A DNA stretch of 64,000 nucleotides from Hygrophila difformis. Its lineage: Eukaryota > Streptophyta > Magnoliopsida > Lamiales > Acanthaceae. Below the pieces are notes generated by a model. It searched no databases. It was not told the DNA's origin and worked only from the letters and a program-made list of their open reading frames with translations. Made by a program: the position numbers and the translations under genes. The stretch lies in contig JAOANR010000014.1 in NCBI GenBank assembly GCA_030278955.1, positions 30,083,453 through 30,147,452 of the forward strand, given 5' to 3'. Of the stretch, positions 36,173 through 47,500 are shown piece by piece (the stretch's first letter is position 1; each line of letters opens with the position of its first letter).

Positions 36173-36609
36173 TTCGAATTAATTCAATCAATTCGAATTA
36201 ATTCGAATTGTGAGATCTCTTCCTTGAGCTGGAAATGTGGCCTTCAGTTATCAATTCGAATTGTTGTGAAGAATTCGAATTGGTCTTTTCTCGAATTGGG
36301 TGAGGGTTTCTGCTTGGCTTCCTTGCATTTGTTGGCAATTCGAATTGTTTGTGCCAGTTCGAATTAATTCGAATTGGACAATTCGAATTGCATCTTCTTC
36401 TTGCCTTTGGGTTCCTTCTCTTCACTGCCTAATTCGAATTAATTCGAATTTGAACAATTCGAACTAGGCTTTTGCATCCCTTCCCAACACTTAACAAATT
36501 TTTCTGTTATCTTCAGCAATTCGAATTGTGTGCAATTCGAATTAATTCGAATTGCACAATTCGAATTGTGTGCAATTCGAATTAATTCGAATTGCACAAT
36601 TCGAATTGT
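36173..36609. repeat. TTCGAA palindrome cluster 2
   Basis: About 19 further copies in the same modular form. At 36517-36609 two complete modules join, giving a nearly continuous inverted repeat of about 95 bp. Confidence 0.9.
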
Positions 36610-39088
36610 GCTTCAACACTTAACCAAATTTCAGTTGTGGGATTTTCAATCTTTTTCCCATCTTTTTTCCTTTTTCTTTTCTTTTTCCTTTTCTCATGTT
36701 TTTGGATTTTTCTAACACAAATACAATTAAAAAATTGCATATTTTGTGTCTTTTTATTACCGGCTCGATGTTTTTACAAACTAGCATTAATCTGTCAAAT
36801 TCAACTGCTTTCTTATTAAAATAAGATGGAAACACGATCAAAATGTCCGTCTCAGACACGGAAATGGATTGGAAATAATGGACAATTTTGGCCATTATCA
36901 CCTTTTCAGATCAACCCACCTCTGGGACTCGTACCCACGAGGGATGTGAAAGCAGTGACCCTATACAGACCACTCCGGAGCCCTAGATAACCCATATGGA
37001 TACATCTAGGAGTATAGACTCTTACAATCACGAAACCACAATTTCACATATGCCGTTTTGGCTACAAAAGAGGGGGCGGCCCAACGAGCTCACGCCAAGT
37101 GCACTTACCCTCTAAAACATTGGCATCCCACTCGATCAAAACTCACAAAGTTTTAAAACCACATTTTTATCATTCCATAATATTCACCACATATCCAGAT
37201 TTCATATATATCCAAAAACGAGTAACAATTGACTCTTAGTTCATCGAATATACCAAATAGCCTTTACCGATTAAAGTAATACTGTGGCAGTTTTCAAAAT
37301 CGCATTTAAAAATGCAACAAATTATTTTTAAAAATTCTGGAAAAATTACAGTAGCTAGGAAACATCAAAATAAGCATTTTTCATATAAATAGCCATCTCA
37401 TAATTCGGACTCTAAACTGGCCATTTTAACCGATTTCAGAAAGCTATTGATTTACCATTTTACATGCTTCAGTATATTCGACCACAGTGAGTTCAAAAAT
37501 TCATAACAATTTCAAACATGCTCCAAAATTCATGAAATTGTACATGGATGATCTAGACACATAATGGAACAATTCTTATGAAGACTTCAAACACGAAAAA
37601 CTATCATAGGCAGGGTGAAACGAGCAAACAAAATCTGATCCCATACGAACACCAACACTGGCAGCAGATATACGCAGAATACCAGATTCGATTTTGATGA
37701 CCAAATCATGTCCAAAAATTATGAAAATTTACAGAGAGCATATTTAGAATGTTAGTAACATTTTTCATTTAGAAAAGGTTTTCCAAAAACATGCGGATCT
37801 AAGTCGAATTCGTGGAACTTCACAAACTAGTCATGTAGAAAACCCTAGTGACAGATTTGCTAACGAATGGAAATTGGTCTATAACTCGGTTGGATCTCAA
37901 CCAAAACCTCTAAAAATCGACGTGCACAATACTAACTTACTTGGGGTGAAGTTTGAATTCTTCAAATTGAAGATAGAACCCTCGGACTCTACGAGAATGT
38001 CCCACGAACGCAGCAACACTTCATTGCCATGATTTTGAGATATAGAATGAAGAGATCTCTTGTTAGAGCATGTTCCTACGAATCTATATGGAAGGAATTG
38101 AAACCAAGGATGAACTTACATCAGGGTCTTGATGGAAAGTCGTCCAAAATCCTCCCTTGCTCGAGCACTCCTCAGAAACCACAAGAAAATACTCACAACT
38201 TCACTATGATTTCTGAAATTGAAACTAAGGGAATAATGGGTGGTTATGGACTGATTAGGGGGGATAAATGGGGTGATTAAGGGCTGTAAATAATGATCAT
38301 TAAGGGTGCAATGATGAAGGGAATGGTTCAGCTCTCCTTCAGTCGAAACTGACCATCTAGAAGCCTCTACATGAAAACCTATCCACACTCATCCTCTTGT
38401 TATGTTTAGTTCAACAATTGTGGGATGATTCTCAACACCTTGGATGGTTTTCTTTCTTCAAAATGATGTCCATACGAATTCTATAACTCCCAAACATTGT
38501 CAAGTGGTTGTTTCAATCATTAAGCCCAGAATTAAATGAAGAAAACCGAAGTTGTAACCGAATACACATTTAACTAAGCTAAATTCGATTCACAGTGACC
38601 TAGGCTCAAAGATTTGAATGCTGGGAACAAACGACTAATCCAAAAATTCTAAAATTTTACAGGCGTATTTTAGACACAATTTGGAACAACTTTCATGTTG
38701 AACACTTGAAGAGATTCACGATCTAACACGATCTAAATGGATGTAAAAATTCAATCTTTACAGATAATAAAAATCTGTCAACTTGGCACACTTAGGGAAT
38801 TTGAATTCTAATCAAATAAAGAGATTTGGGCTATTCTTGGGCTTATTTAATGGGTTGTTTTTGGGCTTTCTTTTCTCGTTTTATAACACATTTCATCTTC
38901 GACCCAAGTAATGATTCGCTCGAAACCCTATTCTGAATTCTACGATGAACTATTTCCGAGCAATAATTTACTCAAAAAAATAAATTATTTTTGTCTTCTC
39001 GGAATTATTTCGATTTCGATAAATAAATCCAAATTCGTAAAGTTTGGATTTTAAAACTTGATGTTGATTTCTCGGGTATTACATTAAC

Positions 39089-41054
39089 ACTAACCAGAAG
39101 TTTTTGTGTAACCAGGTTCCACAAATAATGTATAAGAAATACCTTTGTTGCTTGGTTGGATGTTTTTGCTATGAATATTGGTTTGCTCTGCTATGCACTA
39201 CTCAGGTGTTTTATTTATAGTGAATATGGTAAGCATGTGGTTAAGTTTATATTTATGTTTAAGTTATGTTTATGCATGTTTTTAATTCTAATAAAATAGC
39301 TCTTACTTAAATCATGTTAAACTGGAATGTTGTGAGCTGTTGATTTGATAACAGGAAAGTAAATAACCATGATAATTGATGAAGAAACGGGATTAATATT
39401 GTTGAAGTATCGAATCTTTATGATTTTACACAATGCAGGCGTTAAAATCAATAAATTATGACGTATAGATCATATTAAAGAAAAAACTGAAAATTTTTAT
39501 CTATTTAAAAGGTATGATCTAATTCAGTCTAACTTTTTAAATGCATGTTATATTCTTATTTTTGAAATTAAAAAGTTTTAATCCTATATTTTAAATCTTT
39601 CATTATGCACTTAAACTAAACTGGTAGTTCAGTTTAAGTGTGAGGATGGAGGAGCTTCTATTATGATCACATTTTCAAAATTCTTCATCAACAGGTCCAT
39701 TTAGTTTATTCAATGCATAAACCATTTATTTAATACATCATACAGGGTTGAGTTATAATAAAGAATGAGGGTATACTTTGCTATAGTTGTTGGCATTTTG
39801 CTGTAAAATTTTGCTTAAGAACTTATGATGTTTTGCTTTTGGTGAATTCTGAAATTTATTATCTATCAAATCTGTCCATACTTATTAAAGTTGCTGGAAA
39901 TTGCTCTTAAATGTTATAATTTGAGTTATGGATGGTGTTTTATGATTCTGATTATTTTGGAATTCCCATATGTGCTAACAATCATATTTTCTTGAGTAAT
40001 TGTTATATATACATATTAGAAGCAGGATATGCCAACAAAGGAGCAAGATGACAGCCGTGATGATGAAGTGAAATTCAAAGCCCCAAACATTCCAGGTGTG
40101 ATCTTTTCATGTTTTATGTTTACTAATTTGCATGGGAATAAATTGGTAAGAGCTTAGTTATGTTTTTAATATTTCTTTATGTTTAGAATAAATATGGTAA
40201 ATGCTTTAGGTTGGCTATGTTGAATATGTTATATTAAATTGTGTTTTCACAGTGTGCTATTATTTGAATTACCACATCACAACCAATCTTAAGAGAAATC
40301 CGAATAAGTCTAACTGTTCTGCTTAGATCCGATTTTACAACTTAATGAGCATCATGATTCTTAGTTTAAAGTCCTAGACTTTGTTAAATTGTCATGCTAG
40401 TTGTTCGAACATTGGTGACAATTCTATTTACTTTGCAGAAAACTTTTTGATTAATTAGACTGGTTTGCTTGTTATGTGGAGAGTCATCATTATTTATATA
40501 AGAATATGCTCGTTCCATGTCTCCTTAACTGCTTAATTATACATAAAGTCAGAGTAAAACCCCTATATATTTAAAAAAAACATTAGATTAAATCTTGCAA
40601 AAATAAATGAAAAAAATGCAAGAGCAAAAAAAAAATTGAAATAAAGGGGTATTAAACAGAATATTTATAAACTTTTGGCTATATGACTGGCACGTATTCT
40701 TAGACATGAGTAGCTTTTGGAATTCAACCGTCTACGACTCAGCCAAAGTGTCTAGAATAATTGTGAAACCGAGTCATTAATAGAGCATATTTGAAGACGG
40801 GAATAGAAAAGCATATTTACATTATTCACTCTCCCATTTCGAGTTGCTATGTGTGATTGATCTGCTTTTTGTACAGTAAGTGCTTTGGATGTCTGGTTTT
40901 CACAACTGATGCATGACAATTTACCTTGTTCTAGCACATTAAACTTTTGATCCCTTTTAGCTCATTGCGTTGTTGAAATCTATGATTTTTGGCATAACTG
41001 TAATGACTTCATCCTTATTATCTTGATTGGCATGTTGATGTGTTAATTAATTTC
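39089..41054 (+). other. LARD-like internal region, right part, non-coding
   Basis: AT-rich without a recognisable ORF. A short open stretch from ATG 40029 (MPTKEQDDSRDDEVKF) is too short and isolated to call. Contains a second hairpin plus AAGTGTGAGGATG at 39609-39648. Confidence 0.65.
39609..39648 (+). other. Internal hairpin plus AAGTGTGAGGATG (copy 2)
   Basis: ACTTAAACT (39609-39617) pairs perfectly with AGTTTAAGT (39631-39639). The 13-mer AAGTGTGAGGATG follows at 39636-39648. Confidence 0.7.
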
Positions 41055-41093
41055 ATTGCTCAAGGGACGAGCAATATTTAAGTGTGAGGATGT
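41055..41093 (+). other. Hairpin and polypurine tract before LARD-like 3' LTR
   Basis: ATTGCTC-AAGGGAC-GAGCAAT is a perfect 7-bp hairpin (41055-41075). AAGTGTGAGGATG (41080-41092) follows and abuts the LTR start at 41094. Position and purine richness fit the plus-strand primer. Confidence 0.78.
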
Positions 41094-43072
41094 TGATGCA
41101 CCCTGTGAAACCACACTTATACAAGCTTGAATTGTACCACAATATGTCCAAAATGAGTGCATTTTACCTTAATTCATTGCACTTTTAGGTGTATTTCATG
41201 TGTTTTTATTTTTCAAGTGATCATGGTTAGATTTGGCTTATATAGGTTATATTTATCATGTTTTATGTGTTTTTAATAAGACTTTGGCAAACCTAATACA
41301 TTGCAATGATGTTTCAGGCATTAAAATGAAGAAAGAAGATGTTCGGAGGTCAAAGGATGTAAAATTCAGAATTTTCAACACTGGAAAAGCTCCAGAATGC
41401 GCCACATAGGCATGGCGGCGCATAAAATCATGCTCGAGCGCCACATTATGCGCCACATCGACACTTAGGGAAATTTCGGATGGACAAAAGCTTCAGGATG
41501 CGCCGCAATAGCATGGTGGCGCATAAGAACACCTTTCAACGCCACTTTTTGCGCCGCAGGGTAAATTTTAGGAAATTGTCAGAATGCACCGCACCTTCTT
41601 GGCGGCGCATAAAAGTGCCTTTCAGCGCCACAAAATGCGCCACACTCGAAAATTCGAAAAATCTTCGTATGCGCCGCAGCTCCTTAGTGGCGCCGAAAAC
41701 CTCTTCCGAGTGCCACTTTTTGCGCCACAGTCGCGGTTGAGCAGTTTTCTAACCTCCCGAACACGATTTTAAGGCCCGTTTTTCTTCATTCTTCAAAATC
41801 CAGACTCATTTTATCATCAGAAACTCTCTGGAAACGCTCTGCAACTTTGGAGAAGAAGGCGATAACACCGAACCATGCCAGAGGAAGTGATCGGAATGTC
41901 TTTCTGACTGTGTTCTTCGCATTCTAGGTGTTGTTTTCCTTTTTCTCGCTTTGTAATGTTTAGGATTTGCTTTTAAACATAATTTCCTACTGTTTTCATG
42001 TTTGTAAATGGATTTCTATGTTGTTCGTGTTAGAAGTGTTCTAGAACGGGAGTTCGGAATTACTTTGAAGTACGAATCTATGTTTTTATGGAAGCAATAA
42101 TAATGATCGATGTTTATATGATAAATCTGGATAAATCTGTAATGATGTTAGAATTTGAATTAGGATTATGTATTGGATGCCTGCAATTGATCGATGATTA
42201 TGTTTTGGCAAAAGTTCTGAAATCTGCACTTTTAATCTGCTAATCTGATATGAGCGATCAATCTGTATTAATCTGTTTAAGTTTAATGTGGCATAATATT
42301 AATCTGTTCACATTCTAAATTTAGTATTAAAATCCATTTTACAATGTTTTATCAATATTTTACCATAATTGTTAGATTGTTTACACTATTCTGCATATTT
42401 AAATGTTAGAATCTAATCTGTATGATTTCTACTTTGCTAAATCGGGAGATAAAAAGTGGAAATTAGATTTTAGTACCGGTCTTGGGAATAAATCATATTA
42501 AAATAGATTCTGGCATGTACACACTGATTAGGGAAATGAAATGTGTCGTTTAATCACAATAGGAAAATTTGTATGCTTGGAAAAGACTCAAATTTATGCC
42601 TAGACTGATGATTGCAGAATGTTAGATAATTTAATTTGCTTCCATGAAGTCTGTTTTTACAAATTATGAAAATTAGGAAATTGGCATATTTTTAATCTTT
42701 ATAAAATCATTAATTCTGCTGAAAAGACATTGGGAAATGCTAAATCATTATGCAATTTCACTTTTATATAAAGATGACATGTTCTAAATCATTACAAGCA
42801 TATATCTTATTTTTATTTTTATTATTTTAAATTTTTAACTTGCTTTATTTTTAAATTTAATGTTATTATTTTAATTTAATCACCATTAGAATTAACCAAA
42901 CTCTTTTCAAAATATAAAATATATTATTAATGAACTTAAAATGACTAAGTTTTCTCCAGAATGAAATAATATTCTGAATTCCCTTGGGTTTGGCCCGGTA
43001 TTCACCGGTTTTTGTTACTTGATGACAACCATTCTCTTGTGGTAAAATATGAGTAGTGAAAATCACTCATCA
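41094..43072 (+). repeat. LARD-like element 3' LTR (1,979 bp)
   Basis: Pair of 26487-28463. Differences are mostly single substitutions, many C/T or G/A. Followed by target duplication ACGCG. Confidence 0.95.
41392..41730. repeat. GCGCC/GGCGC palindromic tandem array, right LTR copy
   Basis: Same four-unit array as 26785-27123, with a few substitutions. Confidence 0.88.
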
Positions 43073-43832
43073 ACGCGCTTCGGCCACAGCGCGGTCATAC
43101 ACAGCTTGCAAATCGGGGTAGTGTACCCGCGATCACCTCGCGAACAGACAGGTTCAGTCCCATCTCGAACTTTTGAGCTTTCTTCGCATCCGTGGGTACG
43201 AGCCTTGGTGCGAACCTCACCAGCTCCTTGAATCGAGTGTAGTACTCTTGTACGGTTTGGCCTCCTTGCTTCAGTGACAGGAATTCCTTGTACATCGCCG
43301 ATTTAGTACTCAAGGGATAGAATCGATCCCTGAGTAGTTCCATCATTTCCGCCCAAGAGTAGGGCTCATCATCCTCAGTCAGCTTGGCTTGAGTTGTCTG
43401 CCACTAGTCGTCCGCTTCGCCTCCCAAGTAGTACGAAGCGACGTGCACTCTCTCTCCTTCCGGACATTTGACTGCTCCCAGCAGCTTGTCGAAGGTTCGG
43501 ATCCATTCTTCCAGTTTGGCTGGATCCTCCTCACCAGCATAGTGGGGTGGCTGGTAGGGATTCACCATTGCCAGATAGTTAGGGCGAGCTTGGGGCGGAG
43601 GTACCGCCGCAGCTTGGCCCTGGTTGACTTGCGCGTTCCCTAGCGCAATCAAGACCTCCTCTATCGTCTGAAGACGATCGCCCACATTGTTCGGTGCGGG
43701 GGCGTCCTACGCACCTTGGGGTTGTTCCTCTACAGGTTGAGCCGGTTCCGTGACATTTGGAGGTGTTTCAGTAGGTGTTTCAGTGGTGGTTTGGGGAGCG
43801 GGTTGAGTTCTTCCTCTTCCTCTGGGTGCCAT
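43073..43832 (-). pseudogene. E3 gag, N-terminal half, broken
   Basis: Start at ATG 43832 (MAPRGRGRTQ), matching E2 gag. Capsid motifs EEDPAKLEEWIRTFDKLL, YYLGGEADD and YYTRFKELVRFAPRLVP are present. Stops at 43707 and 43404 (TAG in place of a Trp codon), and a frameshift near 43115-43125. The remaining C-terminal half lies at 25633-26486. The sequence continues logically across the LARD-like insertion (…DRAVAEAR | VQQLKRR…). Confidence 0.9.
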
Positions 43833-44164
43833 TCTGTTACACATAAGGTGGATTAGGACTTGTGAATTTAACATATAATCTAAACAATTTCTATTAATGT
43901 GTATGTGTTTTGTAATTTCGCACATGGTGCTCGATCGAACTAAGAAGCGCCGTACGCTTCTGGGTTTTATTTTAATTTATTTTATTTTATTTCGTTTTTT
44001 TTTTCGGACAGGTCTGTCCAGATTTTATTATTATTATTTTTTCGATTTATTATGAATAAATCGGGCATTTTATTTCCATAAACGAAATTTTAGTACAAGC
44101 GGGAGGGTATTCAAAAGTAGAAATATTTTCCTAGCAAAAATAGTATCTACTATAAATGGAATCC
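43833..44164 (-). other. E3 spacer between ORF1 and gag
   Basis: Untranslated and AT-rich, with poly-T runs near 44000 and a TTTTATTTTATTT stretch. No ORF or other signal seen. Confidence 0.7.
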
Positions 44165-44500
44165 CTAGCGTCTCAAGACGTCCTCCGGTGGGGTAGCGGG
44201 ATCCTCCTCCGGGTCTTTCTTCTTCGAACTTGGCGGCAGTAGATCGTCAAAGATGGTGTTCAAGTCTTGTCGATGAGCATCGATGTGTTCTTTCAGTATT
44301 AGGTTTTGTGTAGTGTGGGTTTGGACTTGACGTTCGAGTTGGTTTATGCGGTGGTGATCCGCCTCTCTCAAGTTGCCCATGTGGTGCAGTTTTGCCTCCA
44401 ATTGAGCCATACGATATTTCATTTGTTCTATGGTTTGTTGGGAATCAAGGTGAACGTTCATTATTTTGATCATCAATTTCATCATATCTTCACTAGCCAT
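44165..44500 (-). CDS. E3 ORF1: small coiled-coil protein, 111 aa, intact
   Basis: ATG 44500 to stop 44165, uninterrupted while gag and pol of the same element carry many stops. N-terminus MASEDMMKLMIKIMN, then a helical, Gln-rich, heptad-like middle (LREADHHRINQLERQV) and an acidic tail (KKDPEEDPATPPEDV). The N-terminal 30 residues are almost the same as in E4 ORF1, and the middle matches the much more divergent E2 ORF1. No cysteine/histidine cluster, membrane segment or signal peptide. Placed between primer site and gag on the coding strand. Role unknown; chance survival of a short ORF cannot be excluded from one copy. Confidence 0.72.
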   Translation of the reverse strand: MASEDMMKLMIKIMNVHLDSQQTIEQMKYRMAQLEAKLHHMGNLREADHHRINQLERQVQTHTTQNLILKEHIDAHRQDLNTIFDDLLPPSSKKKDPEEDPATPPEDVLRR

Positions 44501-44525
44501 CTAACGCAAGCAAAAGATCTAAGTT

Positions 44526-44640
44526 AATATTCGCCAAGATTCTAGGTTAAAATTCGCCAAGATTCTAAGTTAAAATTCGCCAAGATTCTAAGTTGAAATT
44601 CGCGAAGATTCTAAGTTAAAATTCGCCAAGATTCTAAGTT
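44526..44640 (-). repeat. E3 leader minisatellite, 23 bp x 5
   Basis: Five consecutive 23-bp units of the type AAAATTCGCCAAGATTCTAAGTT (44526, 44549, 44572, 44595, 44618) with few differences, directly upstream of ORF1. E4 has four units at the same place. Confidence 0.93.
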
Positions 44641-44705
44641 CTCTACATAAAAGAAATGCAATATGCAAATGCAAATGATGATTCCCCCTCAAAAATAATT
44701 CATGT

Positions 44706-47281
44706 TGTAATACCCGAGAATTTTGCAACATAAAACCAATAATTAAATAAATAAACAAAAAATAAAATAAATACAATAAATAATTAAAATCAGCAAATAA
44801 ATAAATAAAGATAAGGAATGAGAAATGAGATTTAACTTAAAAAGGAATTAAAGGAATTTAATTAAATAAAAAGAATTATTAAAGATAAATAAATTGTACA
44901 CCGAAACCCGACACCAACGAACTCGAGAATTCGAGTCCAAACATGCAATTAGACTCGAGTAAAATTTAGAGAGGAAATAGGAACCCGAAGATACCCCGGA
45001 AATCGGAATCCGGGAGCATAGGGGGATAGAAGTTCGAAAGAGAGGAGGAAAGGCACGACGGATCGCACGACCCGCCCGGACCGAAGTCCAGGCGAGTGCC
45101 GCGCGGTGGCCGCATGGTCAAGTGGGAAAAGCCGCACCACGACTGCGCCGAGCGACATATTCGTCGGTTGCGAGATGCACTCGCCCGAATCCGGATTTTC
45201 CGACTTCGGTTGAACACCTTTCGGCTCAAGACTCTTAGAGGCAGACCTTGGACGTCCCTAGGTCATGTTTACCTATAAATAACCCCTCTTGAAAGCCCCG
45301 AACACTTTTCAAAACCCTACAATACTCTCTATACACGAAACCCTAGATTCGGAAGTCATCGGAGGCACAAAACCGAGCAGGGACTGCCGTGGATGAATTC
45401 GGATCTCTTCTAACGCTGTGGTAAGTTAGATCCGTTCATCCATCTAGTTTTTAATTCAAAAACGAAACCCTAATTCTCTTCTTTTTCTTTCTACACCCCG
45501 AATCGGATCTAGAACGTAGAACCCGACGAACGGAGAGGATAAACGGTGGACTGGAAGCCACGCCTTCGAAATAGACGATCCCGGACATCTACGAATCTGT
45601 AAGTTAATACTTACATGGTTTTGGGAGTAACTAAAACATTTAAACCTAAAAGTTTAAACAAGAATTCGAAAATCTGTCAACGTATGATTTTTACCGGCGC
45701 AACAGTTTTGCCGAATTTTTCCGAACCTTAAAACTTCTTCGAACGGAAAAACTTAAAACATGAAAAACGTTCCTAAGGCTTAGATCTATCTCGTGTAAAA
45801 GTTTCAGAATTTTTAGAGACGTTTTGATATCTGAAATCCACCCGAAACCGAACTGCCTTGAAATTGGTTCTTGAAATCTGGACAGAGTTTAGGTTCGAAC
45901 TTGATGACGTTTTTGACATTAGATCTAGACCGATTTAGATCTTTAGTCGAACATGAAAGTTGTAGAAAAATGTCTTAAGAAGGTCTCTGTAAAATTTCAT
46001 TAAGTTTGGAGTTGATTTGCTACGGTAGATCTTGATAATCTTGAACTGTTGTACACGAAATTCGTACAGATTAATGATATGATGAAAATTGATGTTTTTG
46101 ACCTATTTCGGTATCTCGGATTGAAAAAGTTAAAACACAAAAGTTGTTCATCTCGATGTTTCTGAGTAAGTGGTAAACTTTCAGAATGTTTGGAATAAAA
46201 CTAGATTTTTAATGAATTTTAGAGTAAACTGTGGTTGACCGAGTCAAATCTTGAAATCTTGTTGAAACGGTGAAACTGGCCTTTAAGGTTTAAACGAGTA
46301 GAAGACTCTTTGAAATAAATACATGAAATCTGAAATTTAGGAAATCCCCTTTACAAACTTGATCTTTAAAATTAGGGGGTAAGTGCTCTGCAGGGTGCCC
46401 TCCTAACGATTCACTTCGTGCCTTTATGGACGATGGTGACCCGCGCGAAATTTTTGAGATATGTTGCCAAAACGGCATGAGATATATGGCCTACACTCCC
46501 GTGAATATCTATATGGGTTTCCCGAGGCTCCGGAGTGGTACTGGGTATGGCAGATACGGTTGCGGCCGCCGGGCTACCGGCTAAACTTGTTGATATCGCG
46601 ATGAAATCGTGAAATACTTGAAATACTAAATCTTGGGAGTAATGGGGATAGTTAAATATTTAATTGTTGTCTTTTAAATTATTAAATGCTTTATTTAAAT
46701 TAATTATGGTTTTTATTCAAATTATGCTAAATGTACTATTGGTTAGTGCCATGATTTAAATTATGAGAATTGGTTATATTATTAAATTAAATTATTTATG
46801 ATTATTATCATGCTTTTATGTAATTATTAAATTAATGGCTTTTAAACCCTACGATCATGCATGTGTTAACTTACTCAGCAAGTTGTGCTGACCAAACCAT
46901 TTATTTTCCTTTTCCCTTACAGAGTATGTGGAACAGAAATGAGCACGTTCATGCATGGGGGGACTTATATTTTGCGAAACTTAATATTTAAATTCTTGCA
47001 TTAGACAATAGAATAAACGGGCCTGTTTAACCCGCGTTTTGACCATGTTGGTCTTATTTACATTTCCGCTGCAATATTATACTTAAATATTATTTCCGCT
47101 GCGTTATGATATTATTATTTTCGAGACTATATTGTATGGGCTGTTTGCAAATGTTTTAAATATTTTTAAATACTAAAATATCTAGCCTTGCATCTCTTTA
47201 GTAAGCCGGAGAAACCGTGTCTTACTAGGGAGGTGTGGCGGTGACATCCCGACCTGGGTGACCAAAAACCGGGGTGTTACA
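44706..47281 (+). repeat. E4 5' LTR (2,576 bp)
   Basis: From TGTAATACCCGAG to GGGGTGTTACA. Carries the hairpin GCCGG-GCTA-CCGGC at 46568-46581. Matches the 3' LTR except for about 98 bp near 44900-44968 that are missing there. Confidence 0.95.
45274..45281 (+). promoter_or_regulatory. Probable TATA box of E4 5' LTR
   Basis: TATAAATA followed by ACCCCTCTTGAAAGCC, about 570 bp into the LTR. The same context occurs in the 3' LTR (53610). Confidence 0.68.
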
Positions 47282-47284
47282 AGT

Positions 47285-47298
47285 TGGTATCAGCCCGG
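47285..47298 (+). other. E4 primer binding site, damaged
   Basis: TGGTATCAGCCCGG. The other elements read TGGTATCAGAGCCCGG, so two bases (AG) are missing. The two-base loss probably happened after insertion. Confidence 0.88.
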
Positions 47299-47500
47299 CT
47301 ATTTTTAAACTATTATTTTTAAACCATTATTATTTTTGAACTACTATCAATATTTTGACTATTATTTTGAATTTTAAAGTATTATTTCCATGGAAATTTT
47401 TTTTTATTTTAAAACCCATGGAAAAATATATATAGTTCATTAAGTACTTTTGGGGGGAATCATCATTTGCATCTGCATATTGCATCTCTTTTATGTAGAG

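Larger units (their letters stand above)
31963..36900. mobile_element. Unidentified 4.9-kb insert inside the single LTR
   Basis: The LTR sequence is interrupted between CCTTTT (31957-31962) and CCTTTT (36901-36906). The uninterrupted context, CCTTTTCAGATCAAC, is seen nearby at about 31888. I could not find terminal inverted repeats, LTRs or a poly-A tail: the insert starts GAAACTTTTGACG and ends GGCCATTATCA. It holds four degenerate repeats around GAAACTTTTGA (31963, 32141, 32358, 32455), a 9-bp-stem hairpin (34281-34304) and two TTCGAA palindrome clusters. No ORF resembles a known protein. About 32600-34750 and 35250-36170 show nothing I can name. Confidence 0.55.
31203..39083 (-). mobile_element. 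Single-LTR unit of a divergent Tekay-like family, with a passenger insert
   Basis: Ends TGTAACACCCCGGATTTG and CTCGGGTATTACA, flanked by an exact duplication TTAAC (31198-31202 and 39084-39088). No second LTR end, primer site or pol lies inside. Blocks typical of the LTRs here occur in order on both sides of a foreign insert: GGCCAAACACGGCC (31417), ACTGAGTAAGTTAA (31585), CCACTCCGGAGCC (36970), ATATGCCGTTTTGGC (37048). Without the 4.9-kb insert it is about 2.9 kb, a normal solo LTR. A 70-bp block with CGCTTGGGCGCTTATGTCC is duplicated at about 31831 and 31904. Confidence 0.85.
26487..43072 (+). mobile_element. LARD-like non-autonomous LTR element with Athila/Tat-type primer site
   Basis: Two LTRs, 26487-28463 and 41094-43072, begin TGATGCACCC and end CACTCATCA. 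By eye they show roughly 35 differences over about 1,980 bp. Flanks are ACGTG (26482-26486) and ACGCG (43073-43077): a 5-bp target duplication with one C-to-T change at a CpG. A tRNA-Asp-type primer site follows the left LTR, so it is on the plus strand. Without the nested 7.9-kb unit the internal region is about 4.7 kb and lacks gag and pol, except one short pol remnant. It must have moved using another element's enzymes. Confidence 0.92.

Noticed and set aside
36620..36901. 93-codon ORF rich in Lys/Glu next to the palindrome cluster
   Set aside because: Basic tail comes from a TTTTCC/TTTTTC tract; no homologue recognised and no partner sequence.
38029..38388. ORFs of 83 and 90 codons on opposite strands inside the single-LTR unit
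   Set aside because: Overlapping antisense frames inside LTR sequence with no recognisable domain.
40029..40160. Possible small exon (MPTKEQDDSRDDEVKF) in the LARD-like internal region
   Set aside because: Too short and isolated; no splice partner or family identified.
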